Positions 21,957 to 31,851 of a stretch of 43,246 nucleotides of DNA are shown piece after piece (positions within the stretch are counted from its first letter, which is position 1; the number at the start of each line of letters is the position of its first letter). The stretch is taken from assembly GCF_004168205.1 (NCBI RefSeq), contig NZ_RCYB01000013.1:1-43246 (forward strand), written 5' to 3'. The DNA is from Catenibacterium sp. co_0103 (lineage in GTDB: Bacteria; Bacillota_I; Bacilli_A; Erysipelotrichales; Coprobacillaceae). Under the pieces are notes generated by a model. The model did not search any database and was not told where the DNA came from. It saw only the letters and a program-made list of their open reading frames with translations. A program made the position numbers and the translations under genes.

Positions 21957-24743
21957 ATAGTGATAGGTAAGCCCCTGATATCATCTCAGGCTTTTCCCCC
22001 ACTTCACACCGTGCATGCGACTTTCACCGCACACGGCGTTCCATCGGTTAGTAGATTTCGTTGTCTAAACAATCAAACCTGTCATAGAAATACTGTGTTG
22101 TGTTGATTAGTGAGAGATTAGATTAACGGCAGAGACGCCAACTCACGGAGCGTATTTACCTTTTTGAGCTGGCTCTTGTCAAGCTGTAGGAGTTCCAAAT
22201 ATTTTGCGATTGTATCTGCATTGATGGCATGAATCAACTTGTGTACAGAATCCTTCACTAAAATAAGATTCCCATAGGAATCATCGCCTCCAAGATACCG
22301 GGGCAGTTTGTGATGACAGTGAATCTCATGTGTACTTGAGAATTCTTCACCGGTAACAGCACATTTTCCCCATTGAGCAGAGAATAGTGATATTCTGTTA
22401 TCTGCATATTCCGCGCTATAGCCATAGGGTGGCTTCCGCATAAGCGAGAGCAGAATGGCCATATTGATTCGTAGGTTATTGTGAATGCCTTCCCGCCCCT
22501 CTGGAGTGTAGTAATTCCATGTTTTTTTACGGAATAAAGGATTCTTGTGTTGCGTGTAGCCAATAGGATATACTGGCTCATTTGTGCCTGCAACATATCG
22601 CATCATTTTGGATTTTCCAAATCGGCTTCTTTCAAACTCAGTCAATTCCCGTCCGGTTTTAACCAATCGATTCCCGTTACGGGTACTAAGCCTATTTGTG
22701 AGCAGTGTCATAACTGCACGATTTAGTATTGCGCAATCATGGTTGATATGGGTGGCAATGCAGTAATAATTCTGCATTCCTGTGACCATACTGTTATAGA
22801 GCCTGATTTCACCCTGTTCTCCATAGATTTTTCGGGGATGGACAATCCGTTTTGCCTGTGTTTTCAGCTTCTGGCGCTTGTGGTCAAAATTCTTATCAGC
22901 GATGTATGAAATTACCACCAGCTTGTTGCCTTTCCTGTGAACTTTCATCTTGAACCCAAGGAAGTCTGAGTAATGATTTCTGACATTGATAATCCTTGTT
23001 TTCTTTTCTGAGATTTCCAGTTTCAGCCTTTCTCTTAACCACTGTATAACTGCGTGCATTGTCCGTTCAGCAGTATCTTTCGTTCTACAGTAAATCCGAA
23101 AGTCGTCCGCATATCGAACAATGAACATCTCTTTGAGGTTGGACTTTTTCGCCTGTCTGTACCCGTTTTCAGGTCTGACATTTCTTTTGCATATCGGACT
23201 CCATTGCCATTGGCTTTCAACCCAGTGGTCGAGTTCGTTAAGAACGATGTTTGCAAGGAGTGGAGAAATGATTCCACCCTGTGGTGTTCCCTTATCAGGC
23301 GTAATAAATGTTCCGTCCTCAAGTTTTATCTGTGCTGTCAGTATTCTCCGAAGCACAAATATAAGCGCCTTATCGTGAATCCCCATTGCCCAAATCTGCC
23401 GAATCAGCTTTGCATGGTTCACATTGTCAAAAAATCCTTTAATATCGAATTCAATGACATAGTGCAGGTTTGCTTGCTGTAACAGTTTATAACTTCTGGC
23501 GATAGCGTTTTCTACGGAATGGTTCGGTCTAAAGCCATAGCTGTTCTCACTGAACTTAGCTTCACATACCGGCTCCATTACCTGCTTAATACATTGTTGG
23601 ATTAACCTGTCCCAGATGCATGGAATGCCTAAGGGTCTTGTCTTGCTCGGGTCGTATGGCTTCGGTATCTCCTTTCGCCTGACTGGCTTAGGACGATAAC
23701 CATGCTCACTTCCGTTTACAATAAATCTCACTTTTTCAACTACTTCATCAGGGGAGCACTTTCCAATGTCCCTGATTGTGAGTTTATCTGTTCCACACGT
23801 TTTACTTCCTGTGTTTTTCTTGATATTTCTGTATGCCAGCAGAATGTTTTCCCTTTGAAGGACGATAGACATGAGGTCTGTAAACACCTCACCATTCTTA
23901 CTGGCAGCATATAGATTATCGAAGGTATCTTGCATTCCGTAATACTCGTTATGTCGCAGATTTTCCTCACATAGCAGTTGTTTCTTTTTTCTGGTCATAA
24001 GGCATCACTCTCCTTTCGCGGGAAAGTGTCCCTTTTTGTCTTACTCGTAATCCTTATACGATTGAATGACAACAATAGTTTCTAACCGACTAAAGCCCAT
24101 TCCTCAAGCCCGCCTTTTTCGTTGGGCTGTCATAGGTTCGAGCTTCGCTTTTCAGCACAGATTAAGCGGCTTATATGATTCGTCCGCAGATTGCTTATGA
24201 GCAACTCTGTACCTTTCCACGTTCCGATAACCCTATCTGTACATATATCCTTAGGTGTCCGCTATAGTCCTGTCAGCTTGATTGTGCCTGTAACACAATA
24301 CGGAATTTCATATTTTCGATTTTTACTTTACCGCACTGACCCACATTTAAGTGTCCGTACATTTCTATACGGTAAACATCTAGACCCGTACATTCGCGGT
24401 TTTCGTCAGTCCGTCGTAGACATTCTCACCATAGATATTTTATAGACTCCCGGCGTGTCATCTGCATACAGTACCTCTACTGCACTTTCGTCAGCCGTGT
24501 TGCCACGCTGTTACGACAAACTTCCGCCGACTTTATCGAGCTCCAGACTCCAGCCATTACAGCCGAAGCCGGTCGAAGTATCAGAGTAGGCATTTCAGGG
24601 CGTTACTCCTTCATTCTACCTATCGGGTTATCAGTTGTTGCTCATCCCTGCCGAGATAAGCCCGACGCTTTTAGCATCACATGGCCATAAGTCTATGAAG
24701 TATTACCCTCATAGCGTGATGTTTGTGCGTCAACGTGTCGCAC
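21957..24743 (-). mobile_element. Group II intron 1, in virB4
   Basis: This 2787-bp intron is in the same direction as the host gene. Its 5' end is GTGCGAC (consensus GUGYG). Domain V is visible near 21995-22030 with its GCGGTGAAAGTCGCATGCACGG core, then domain VI, and the 3' end reads CCTATCACTAT. About 745 bases of domains I-III precede the intron-encoded protein. The boundaries were set so the joined host codons match the VirB4 family and the frame is preserved. Confidence 0.88.
22118..23998 (-). CDS. ltrA: Group II intron reverse transcriptase/maturase (intron 1)
   Basis: This 626-residue intron-encoded protein helps the intron fold and splice, and copies it into new DNA sites. An N-terminal RT-0/RT region includes RPLGIPCIWDRLIQQCIKQ, GFFDNVNH, GTPQGGIISPLLANI and the catalytic YADD at residues 296-299. 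The maturase X domain follows, then a C-terminal HNH endonuclease with intact residues (CAVTGEEF ... HCHHKLPRYLGGDDSYGNL ... HKLIHA). GGAGAG precedes the ATG. All domains are complete, so this intron should be able to both splice and move. Confidence 0.93.
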   Translation of the reverse strand: MTRKKKQLLCEENLRHNEYYGMQDTFDNLYAASKNGEVFTDLMSIVLQRENILLAYRNIKKNTGSKTCGTDKLTIRDIGKCSPDEVVEKVRFIVNGSEHGYRPKPVRRKEIPKPYDPSKTRPLGIPCIWDRLIQQCIKQVMEPVCEAKFSENSYGFRPNHSVENAIARSYKLLQQANLHYVIEFDIKGFFDNVNHAKLIRQIWAMGIHDKALIFVLRRILTAQIKLEDGTFITPDKGTPQGGIISPLLANIVLNELDHWVESQWQWSPICKRNVRPENGYRQAKKSNLKEMFIVRYADDFRIYCRTKDTAERTMHAVIQWLRERLKLEISEKKTRIINVRNHYSDFLGFKMKVHRKGNKLVVISYIADKNFDHKRQKLKTQAKRIVHPRKIYGEQGEIRLYNSMVTGMQNYYCIATHINHDCAILNRAVMTLLTNRLSTRNGNRLVKTGRELTEFERSRFGKSKMMRYVAGTNEPVYPIGYTQHKNPLFRKKTWNYYTPEGREGIHNNLRINMAILLSLMRKPPYGYSAEYADNRISLFSAQWGKCAVTGEEFSSTHEIHCHHKLPRYLGGDDSYGNLILVKDSVHKLIHAINADTIAKYLELLQLDKSQLKKVNTLRELASLPLI

Positions 24744-26871
24744 CAAAGATGTTCTCGATCTCCGGGCTTGCCAGAAAATCCTTCACGTTCTGCGTTAAAG
24801 CACTCGGAACGCACCCTTTTTTTCGCAGCATTTTCCAGATCGCCACACAATAGCTTGCTGTCAGACGGTCACGGAGCAGCACATGAAATTCGTCAAAGTA
24901 GCACCATGTAGCGATACCGCGGAGGAAATTCATGGACACCTGCGAGTTTACCAAGTCCTGCATAATGAGCATGGCAATCGTCCGAAGCCCGGCACCCAGC
25001 TTTTTTAAGTCAAGGCATACCAGACGGCGGTTCAAATCCACGTTGGTTTCATGGTTGAACACGTTAAGGGAACCGGACACATAGATTTCAAGAGCCGTTG
25101 CCAGCCGCACCGCCTCGCCCTCGGGCTGGGAACAGAGCAGGTCATAGAGGGTTTGGAGGGTCGGCATTTTCGCCGTTTCCGGGTCCTGCAAATGCTCCCG
25201 GTACATCTGGCGCACACAGCGGTCAATGACGGTCCGTTCCACCGGCTGTAAGCCGTCCTTGCCGCCGACGATCAGCTCCATCAGCGACAGGATAAAGTCG
25301 GCTTTCAGCGCCATCGGGTTTTCCTCGTCGAAGCTCAAATCAATGTCCATCGGGTTGATGTGGTGGGGGCTGTCCGGGGCGATCTCGATGACCTGACCGC
25401 CCAGCCGCTTGATAAGGGGCGAATATTCGCCCATCGGGTCAACCACAATGATCCGGTCACGGGTGGCAAGGAACACGTTCACAAGCTCCCGTTTTGCGGC
25501 AAAGGATTTGCCGGAGCCCGGCACGCCGAGGAACAGGCCGTTGGGGTTTTTGAGCTTTTTCCGGTTTGCCATGATGATGTTATGGGAAAGTGCATTGAGA
25601 CCGTAATAGACGGCTTCGCCATCCATGCGGAGCTCCTGCGTCATAAAGGGAACGAAAATGGCCGTGGAGCTGGTGGTCATGCCGCGCTTGATCTCAATGC
25701 CGTTATGGCCCAGCGGAAGGCTGGAAAGAAAACCATCCTCCTGCTGGAAGTCCAGCCGCTTCAAGGTGCAGTTGTATTTCTGGACGATACCCGACACCGT
25801 GAACAGGTCATTGTCCAGCTCCCGGCGGGTCGGGGCCATGTTTACCACAAGGAAGGTCAGCAGGAACATTCTTTCATTCCGGCTCTGTAAATCTTCCAGA
25901 AGGGTCTTTGCGTCGTTGCTGTATGTTACGAGGTCGGGCGGAAGTATGTCCATGTCGTACCCTGACCGGGCTGCCTTCTTTTGTTCCTCCACCTTCATCT
26001 TGTCAATGTCGGAGACTTTGGCCTTGATGGATTTTACGGCGGCGGCCTGATCGACGGTCTGGATATGGAGGGTGATGGTCATTTCCGCATCCATTTCCAA
26101 AAGCTCCGCCAGCAGCTTGTCCGAGAGCTCCGAGGCTAAAATCTGCAAGTAGGAGGCAGCGCCCCAAGTCGTCCCCACCCGGAACAGACGGCTGAAACGG
26201 AAGTCGAAGCTGTCCGGGGCGATAAAGTCTTTGGTGGAAAGCCCGGTTTTTGGTATCATATCCCATGAAAACCGGAAGGGGGAGCCGCTGCCGGGGTGGA
26301 GCTGCCCGTGAAGAAGCTCCAGCCGTTCCAGCCCCGAAAGGGAGCGGCACTTGACGCCCAGCTTTTTGAAGTTCCCGCAAATGTCCGCCTCTACACGTTC
26401 CAGCCTTGCCCTGGCGGTGGGAAGGTCGTCCACGTTCACGCCGAAGGTCAGGAGCTTTGTGCGGACAATGCCGTTGTTGCTTTTGGCGATCTGGTTTTCC
26501 AGCATTTCCACATACTCACACCGGACGCTGTTGTAATCGTCATCCTGCATGGGGATGTTCACGCTGTACCGGCTGCCCGGGCGGCTCCGGTGGTTGAGGA
26601 AGGAAAGCTGGAACGGAAGGCTGCTGTCAAAGTAGTTGAGGCAGGCGCTCCACCCGTCAAAGATGGCCGCCTGATCTTCGGACTGTGCGAGCTGGTAGTT
26701 GATGTCCTCGTATTCAATGGTTTTGGTGTAATAGCGGTCCGCTACCCGGCACACCCCGTCCCGGTACATTTCCCGGTAAGGGAGTGTCTGCTGGGCAGTG
26801 GTTGGAATGTTCTTTCCTTTCGTGAACAGGCCGAGAAGGCCCTGCTTTTCAGGCTTTCTGCCTGCGGGCAT
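24744..26871 (-). CDS. virB4-like conjugative ATPase gene, exon 1
   Basis: This exon encodes the first 709 or so residues of the VirB4/TraE-type ATPase that powers the type IV secretion channel at the inner face of the membrane. Walker A is GVPGSGKS at residues 449-456; VVDPMGEY and the Walker B-like WCYFDEFHVLL follow. The exon ends ...SPEIENIFG just before GTGCGAC. ATG at 26871 lies inside the prgI 3' end; TTG at 26895, 9 bases after AAAGGAGG, is an alternative start. Without splicing, translation ends a few codons into the intron, removing the final 80 residues. Confidence 0.9.
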
Positions 26872-27235
26872 TCCGGCCCTTTTTCTGTTTCGCAATCGGC
26901 TGCGCCTCCTTTCTGGCGCTAAACAGCGCATAGAAGTTTTCGGTTTCGTAAGGCCGCACACGGGGATAAAGGAACCGGGTGCGGATGATGTTTTTCAGCA
27001 CTTTTTCCAATGGCAGACCGTCCCGCTCATACATAGCCAGAAAGAAAAACGGGAGCATGAGGCTGATCATCAGGAACATAGCGGCGCTGTTCCCGATACT
27101 TCCACGGGAAAGCAGGTAGGCCGGGAGCCCTACCGCCGCCGCGCCGGAAAAACAAACAAGCTGGCGCTTCGTCAGATTGAAGGCCAGCTTTGTCTTAATT
27201 TTGGAAAGGTCTTTTGGTACTGGCACATAGGCCAT
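26849..27235 (-). CDS. PrgI family T4SS membrane protein
   Basis: This 128-residue protein begins MAYVPVPKDLSKIKTKLAFNLTKRQLVCF and has two membrane segments (about residues 29-47 and 50-70), the usual PrgI layout. PrgI proteins are VirB3-like partners of VirB4 in Gram-positive conjugation. It directly precedes and overlaps virB4. AAAGGAGG precedes the ATG. The basic tail (KQKKGRNARRQKA) is cytoplasmic by the positive-inside rule. Confidence 0.85.
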   Translation of the reverse strand: MAYVPVPKDLSKIKTKLAFNLTKRQLVCFSGAAAVGLPAYLLSRGSIGNSAAMFLMISLMLPFFFLAMYERDGLPLEKVLKNIIRTRFLYPRVRPYETENFYALFSARKEAQPIAKQKKGRNARRQKA

Positions 27236-27256
27236 TTGGGTACACCTCCTTTACTG

Positions 27257-27279
27257 CTTCGGGCCAGTATGGCCCGAGG
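27257..27279. repeat. 23-bp palindrome, copy 13
   Basis: It begins directly after the stop of the 206-residue gene and is followed by the prgI ribosome binding site. Confidence 0.9.
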
Positions 27280-27900
27280 TTATCTTGCGGCCTCTTTGGC
27301 CGGGGCTGTGCTGCGGGCAGCTTCGGCGGCTTCTCGTCCGCTCTGCCTTGCCCGCCAGTATTCGGGGTTGTATTGCCGGATGGACTGATTGAGGTTTTCC
27401 TCAAACTGCTCTTTGTCCTTAATGCGGTCAGGGATGTTCCACAGCTTTTTATCCAGCAGTTCCCGGAGCACTACGCTTTCCTGTGCGTCCTCCTCATAGC
27501 AGATATAGCCCTTATCCTTGAAGCCGCATTTTTTGGCCGCTGGGGAGAGGACGGCGGCTACCTCGTTTGCCACCATCGTTCCGCCGTGGCTGGCGGTAGA
27601 TACCAAAAACACCCCCGGACAGAGGGTTTCACAATTCTGCACCTCGCCCCACGGGGAACTTTTCGGCGCATGGAACATTCCGCCCGTCCGGTTCCGGTCC
27701 GCCTGCATGAGCGCCGCCTTTTCTAAGATGGCGCGAAGTTCCGGGGAAAAATAGGCATATTCCCGAAGGACACGGGCGGCCTCCCCGCCGCAGGCGTTCA
27801 TCAACAGGGTATAGGCGTCGCTGTCCGCTTTGGTACAGCGGCCCAGCAGTTTTCCGTCGTAATAGCAGGCCGCGTCATAGCCCGTCCGTTTGCGTGGCAT
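27280..27900 (-). CDS. Conserved ICE hypothetical protein (206 aa)
   Basis: This is an unrecognised soluble protein starting MPRKRTGYDAACYYDGKLLGRCTKADSDAYTLLMNACGGEAARVLREY. It has no membrane segments; the C-terminus is Ala/Arg-rich. The ATG at 27900 follows AAAGGAGG. It lies in the transfer operon between spoVG and prgI genes; its stop TAA is followed at once by a palindrome, then the prgI ribosome binding site. It is frequently seen at this position in Tn1549-like elements, as I recall, but has no known function. Confidence 0.6.
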   Translation of the reverse strand: MPRKRTGYDAACYYDGKLLGRCTKADSDAYTLLMNACGGEAARVLREYAYFSPELRAILEKAALMQADRNRTGGMFHAPKSSPWGEVQNCETLCPGVFLVSTASHGGTMVANEVAAVLSPAAKKCGFKDKGYICYEEDAQESVVLRELLDKKLWNIPDRIKDKEQFEENLNQSIRQYNPEYWRARQSGREAAEAARSTAPAKEAAR

Positions 27901-27919
27901 GGTTCCCGCCTCCTTTCTG

Positions 27920-27942
27920 CTTCGGGCCAGCATGGCCCGAGG
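27920..27942. repeat. 23-bp palindrome, copy 14
   Basis: It begins directly after the spoVG stop codon; CAGAAAGGAGG follows for the next gene. Confidence 0.9.
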
Positions 27943-28365
27943 TCAACGCTCTGCGCTGCGGCTGAGCTTTTCCTTCGGAGGCCGTTCTGCCTTTGCCTGT
28001 TCGGCAGCCGCTTTTCCAGCTTTGAGCTGGTCGCTGATGGACGCACGCCCCACAGAGCCGCGCTCCGCCATCTGTTCCAGCTTTGCCTCATAGGCTTGCA
28101 GAACAGCGGTGTTGAGCTGTTCCCGGAACTCCCTTGTGACAGGGTAGGCCATATCCCGGTAGCCGCCTTTACCGTCCGGCTGGCTGGGCATCCCAAGAAA
28201 GAGGCCCTTGCTGCCCTGTACGATTTTCAGATTTTCCACCACAAAGCAGTCATTGAATTTCACGCTGGCAAAGCCCATGAGGTTTTTCACAGGTTCGATG
28301 ACCCGCACGCTTACATCCAGCTTTATAGGGGCGGCTGGTGTTCCGCCCGCAGTTTTTTCCTGCAT
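27943..28365 (-). CDS. SpoVG family protein
   Basis: This 140-residue protein has a SpoVG-like N-terminal domain: KLDVSVRVIEPVKNLMGFASVKFNDCFVVENLKIVQGSKGLFLGMPSQPDGKGGYRDMAYPVTREFREQLNTAVLQAYE. The family binds DNA and RNA and, in Firmicutes, controls development and virulence genes; ICE versions are probably regulators. A C-terminal extension of about 50 residues is Lys/Ala-rich. The ATG at 28365 follows GGAG. A palindrome follows its stop codon. Confidence 0.85.
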   Translation of the reverse strand: MQEKTAGGTPAAPIKLDVSVRVIEPVKNLMGFASVKFNDCFVVENLKIVQGSKGLFLGMPSQPDGKGGYRDMAYPVTREFREQLNTAVLQAYEAKLEQMAERGSVGRASISDQLKAGKAAAEQAKAERPPKEKLSRSAER

Positions 28366-28381
28366 GGATTTCTCCTTTCCG

Positions 28382-28404
28382 CTTCGGGTCAGCATGGCCC
28401 GAAG
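28382..28404. repeat. 23-bp palindrome, copy 15
   Basis: It lies between the MT-A70 stop codon and the spoVG ribosome binding site. Confidence 0.9.
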
Positions 28405-28407
28405 CTG

Positions 28408-28947
28408 TTACAAGTTTACAGTGCTTTCAACTTCGTTTCCCCACACGTCCCATCCGGGCTTTTTTTCTCTGGCGAACAATTCCACTCGTGGTATATCGCC
28501 CATCAGTTCTACAATTTTCTGTCTGGCCTCGTCCGGCTTTTTGCTGTGGCGCTCTATCGGGGAAACAATAAGCTGATGGACACCAGCAGACTTACGCTTC
28601 GGATGTCCTTTTATGGCTAAAAGACAAATTTCTGCATTGCCTCTGGTCCAGTACCCCAGACCGTAGAACCATGAGTAGGAGCGCCGGTTCCTCTTTATCC
28701 ATACAAAAGCCACAGAACGATAAGAAAAGCCCCATGCTTTAATGACCTTTAAGGCTTCCGGCAGTTGCGGGAATGTTGCCCACAGAAACAGAACGCTGTC
28801 TTTTGCAGCCAAGTCGGCTACCGGAAGGGAACAGATTTCTTCAATACTCATAGTGGGATAATGAAGCTCTGCTGATCCCTGCCTGTTTTTCTGTTCATAC
28901 CGCCACGGTGGATCTGCATAGATTATTGAAAATTTTTCTTTCGGCAT
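28408..28947 (-). CDS. MT-A70 family adenine-N6 DNA methyltransferase
   Basis: This 179-residue protein has the catalytic DPPW at residues 12-15 (IIYADPPWRY) and the SAM-binding region near RGNAEICLLAIKG. MT-A70 enzymes methylate adenine in DNA or RNA. No restriction partner is nearby, so it is probably an orphan modification enzyme that protects incoming ICE DNA or marks regulatory sites. AGGAGG precedes the ATG. Together with the C5 methyltransferase and ArdA it forms an anti-restriction set spread along the operon. Confidence 0.88.
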   Translation of the reverse strand: MPKEKFSIIYADPPWRYEQKNRQGSAELHYPTMSIEEICSLPVADLAAKDSVLFLWATFPQLPEALKVIKAWGFSYRSVAFVWIKRNRRSYSWFYGLGYWTRGNAEICLLAIKGHPKRKSAGVHQLIVSPIERHSKKPDEARQKIVELMGDIPRVELFAREKKPGWDVWGNEVESTVNL

Positions 28948-28961
28948 GATCCTCCTTTCTG

Positions 28962-28984
28962 CTTCGGGTCAACATGGCCCGAAG
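28962..28984. repeat. 23-bp palindrome, copy 16
   Basis: It lies between the virB6-like stop codon and the MT-A70 ribosome binding site, again followed by CAGAAAGGAGG. Confidence 0.9.
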
Positions 28985-28988
28985 TCTC

Positions 28989-29263
28989 TTAATGGCAGCC
29001 GAAGATGGATTTTGCAAGACTGCCTGTTTTGAATAAGGTAAAACACAGCAGCACTGTATATCCCACGCAGCCCCAGATCGCCCCGATGGGGTCGCCGTCG
29101 GTGGCGATACTCTGGATCAGCACCGCATAGATGGCGACACAGACTAAGATCAATAGACCTTGAAAGCCCACCGCAAAGAGGGAGCGGAAATAGTTCTGCC
29201 CCATGTGCCCGGTTTCCCTGTTGGGGACGGTGGCAAACGGGATAGGCGCTAAACTTGTGAGTA
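28989..29263 (-). CDS. virB6-like membrane protein gene, exon 2
   Basis: This 3' exon encodes LTSLAPIPFATVPNRETGHMGQNYFRSLFAVGFQGLLILVCVAIYAVLIQS and a final membrane segment, the usual end of CD0411/VirB6-like ICE proteins. It begins TACTCACAAG; joined to exon 1 (ending GAAATTTATT) it reads E-I-Y-L-L-T-S, matching the family. The total is 867 coding bases (288 residues). A palindrome follows its stop codon. Confidence 0.82.
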
Positions 29264-31851
29264 GTAGGGTAAGAACCCGGCGCCTTACCATATCACTATG
29301 GTAGGTTTCCGAGAACTCCCCTCCGAACCGGACTTACACCTCTCAGCGTATCCGGCTCTCCAGATGTCAGTCTAATTTCCCAGCGTGTAACTTATCGTGA
29401 CAGTAGACGCAGAGTGCCATTGTCTTGCGCTTACGCCCAATCATGGCGATTTCCCATTGTTTTCTGCCACTTAAATCTTTGAGTTTTCGTACATGGTGTA
29501 TTTCAAGCGGCACATTTTCTGCGCCGCACCACTCGCATTGGTTCGCTTGCAGTCTTTTAATCAGGCTGTTGCGTCCATAATTCTCAACGGCTCGTGCTAC
29601 TATATCGGGATTTCCGCTTTCTACTTTGGTATTCCGGCGGAAACCGTCATTGTAGAACAGCACTTTTCCCACCTTGCCGTTTTTCTTCGGATACTCCACA
29701 ACAAAATCTTTCCCTTGACGGTACTTGCGGATAATTCTGCTGATTCGTGTCCGATATTTTCCAGCAAAGGTTTTGAGCATACTGTATCTCATTACATAGT
29801 AGAAGTTATTGAGTACAGACACGTTGTTTGCAAGTCGGTAGTAGTTATACAATCCATGAATTTCTGCGTTGTACTGGTTTAAGATTTCCAAATCGTCCAA
29901 GTGCAACAGGCGAGTGCGCCGGACAGGTTCCCAAACCTCTTTGTTTCCATTTTGTTTGTCGTATTTAATCTTGAGGGCATTGTAGGAGAACAGTCGTTTT
30001 ACCCACTTATCATGGGGAACATAAAGTAAGACTTTTCCATTGTTTACCCGTCTGGTAGCCCCGGTTTTGGTCTTTTTGTTGTGTTCGCCTTTGGCGATTG
30101 TGACCTCATATCCCAAGAACTTCGCAGCGTCGTGTCCATGAGTAATCAATGTCTTTTCCTCGGACATTTCCAGATGGAGTTTGTCCCGGATAAAGCAGCC
30201 TACATCTTGTTTAATCTGTTCTGCGTCCTCTTTGCTGCCGATAACTCCAATTAAGAAATCATCGGCATATCGGATATAGCAAATCCGTTTATAGCTATCG
30301 TCCATCTGGTCGCTATACGGCATAGATTTCAGACTACGCCGCAGTTCCCGGATTTCTGCAATTAAGCCCTCTTTTTCTTCCTCGCTCATTTTAGAGAGAT
30401 TTCTTTTAAGCCTTTGTTCTTTCCCCCGGCAGACATCCAGCTTCTTCTTGAACGCAGGATTGATTTTACGGCGGTTTCCGCAGTTGAATTTCTCTGCATA
30501 CTCTGCCATATAACTGTCCAGTTCGTTCATGTAGATGTTTGCAAGGATTGGGCTGATGATGGAGCCTTGCGGAGTACCGGAATAAGTATTGTGATAATTC
30601 CAATCCTCCATATATCCGGCTTTCAAGAACTTCCAGAGCAGACCGATGAAATATTCATCTGCAATCCGCTTTCGCAAAATAGCAATCAACACATGATGGT
30701 CTACGTTGTCAAAACAGCCCTTTATATCTCCCTCAACGAACCACTTTGTCCCCGTAAAATATTTCTGCACATATTTGAGTGCCGTATGGCAGCTTCTGTT
30801 TATACGGAAACCGTGGGAATAGTCGCTAAAGGTTGGCTCATAAATACTCTCTAAGATGAGCCGCACCACCTCCTGTATCAGTTTATCGTCGAATGACGGT
30901 ATCCCCAGAGGACGCATTTTCCCATTGGATTTCGGGATATACGTTCTCCTTGCCGGGTTAGGCTGATAACTAAAATCCCGCATCTTTTCAATGAGGGCGT
31001 TTATCCTTGCCATTCCCATTCCGTCAATGGTTTTGCCGTCTGTTCCGGCTGTCATGTTGCCTGGTTTCGCCTGTATCCGCTGATATGCCAGCAGATAGAA
31101 TTGTGGATTGTACAGGTTGCGGTATAACCGCTCGTACTTGTAACTCTTGTTACACGCCTTGGATTTTAGGCTTTCCAACACATTTTCAGGACTTCTCATA
31201 ATGCCTCACGCACCTTTCCTTTTTATGAATTGGTTGACATCCTGCCTCCCTTCGCCATGTAGACGGCTTTCCCGCCCTCGGACTACTACGGAGGCTCCGT
31301 TGCCATGCCGGATATTCAGCGTCATCTTTCTTGGGTTTTTACCCCTTGAAATTTATCGCCTTGCGGCATTACGCATAGCCGGATAGTTCCGGCGTTCCGG
31401 TTTAGGCAATCTCCAGTTAGACACTTTGGGAAAAGCGTATTGTGATGTCGGTAGTGGGTTTTCGTCCTTTTCCGCTTACTGCGGCTGGCTGTCATAAGTA
31501 TCGTGCGGTCTGTGTTTACCTGTCACATTCCGCTATGACATACGGCGAATACAACCATCCTGCGCCGCCGGGTCGAGTATCCCGCCTCGGACTGCCCTTA
31601 AAGCAGTTTAGCCTTGCTCCTCATTCACAATGTTGCGTCTTGCCGCTCAGTCGTGGGTAGATGGTTTTCCCAACTTGCGATTTTTCCGATACGCTATTGT
31701 CCCCCTTGTGGTTTCCCTCCGGGGTAAATCGGATGACGCTAAAGTGACGCTTTTCACGTCTTTGATACTTTTCTTTACCGGCTTGCTAAAGCCGGGTTCC
31801 CAAAATGCCCGCACACCGCCTTTGGATGAAAAGCGGCGCTTCTGGACGCGC
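29264..31851 (-). mobile_element. Group II intron 2, in virB6-like gene
   Basis: This 2588-bp intron is in sense orientation. It begins GCGCGTCCAGAAG where GTGCG is the rule, so position 2 is C instead of U. Domain V is seen near 29325-29358 (GAGCCGGATACG ... GTAAGTCCGGTTC), followed by domain VI and a 3' end TTACCCTAC. It belongs to a different lineage from introns 1 and 3, judged by the encoded protein. The boundaries assume a conserved host peptide and frame; they could shift by a base or two. Confidence 0.82.
29367..31199 (-). CDS. ltrA: Group II intron reverse transcriptase/maturase (intron 2)
   Basis: This 610-residue protein carries RT motifs (RPLGIPSFDDKLIQEVVRLILE, GCFDNVDH, GTPQGSIISPILANIY, YADD at 311-314), a charged insertion of about 65 residues before the YADD motif (KINPAFKKKLDVCRGKEQRLKRNLSKMSEEEK), an X/maturase region and a C-terminal HNH domain (CEWCGAENVPLEIHHVRKLKDL ... 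CVYCHDKLHAG). All parts look intact. It is only distantly similar to the proteins of introns 1 and 3, so this intron arrived separately. Confidence 0.93.
   Translation of the reverse strand: MRSPENVLESLKSKACNKSYKYERLYRNLYNPQFYLLAYQRIQAKPGNMTAGTDGKTIDGMGMARINALIEKMRDFSYQPNPARRTYIPKSNGKMRPLGIPSFDDKLIQEVVRLILESIYEPTFSDYSHGFRINRSCHTALKYVQKYFTGTKWFVEGDIKGCFDNVDHHVLIAILRKRIADEYFIGLLWKFLKAGYMEDWNYHNTYSGTPQGSIISPILANIYMNELDSYMAEYAEKFNCGNRRKINPAFKKKLDVCRGKEQRLKRNLSKMSEEEKEGLIAEIRELRRSLKSMPYSDQMDDSYKRICYIRYADDFLIGVIGSKEDAEQIKQDVGCFIRDKLHLEMSEEKTLITHGHDAAKFLGYEVTIAKGEHNKKTKTGATRRVNNGKVLLYVPHDKWVKRLFSYNALKIKYDKQNGNKEVWEPVRRTRLLHLDDLEILNQYNAEIHGLYNYYRLANNVSVLNNFYYVMRYSMLKTFAGKYRTRISRIIRKYRQGKDFVVEYPKKNGKVGKVLFYNDGFRRNTKVESGNPDIVARAVENYGRNSLIKRLQANQCEWCGAENVPLEIHHVRKLKDLSGRKQWEIAMIGRKRKTMALCVYCHDKLHAGKLD

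Noticed and set aside
28989..29291. Separate 100-residue membrane protein gene
   Set aside because: The first codons are intron 2 sequence; the rest is the 3' exon of the virB6-like gene.
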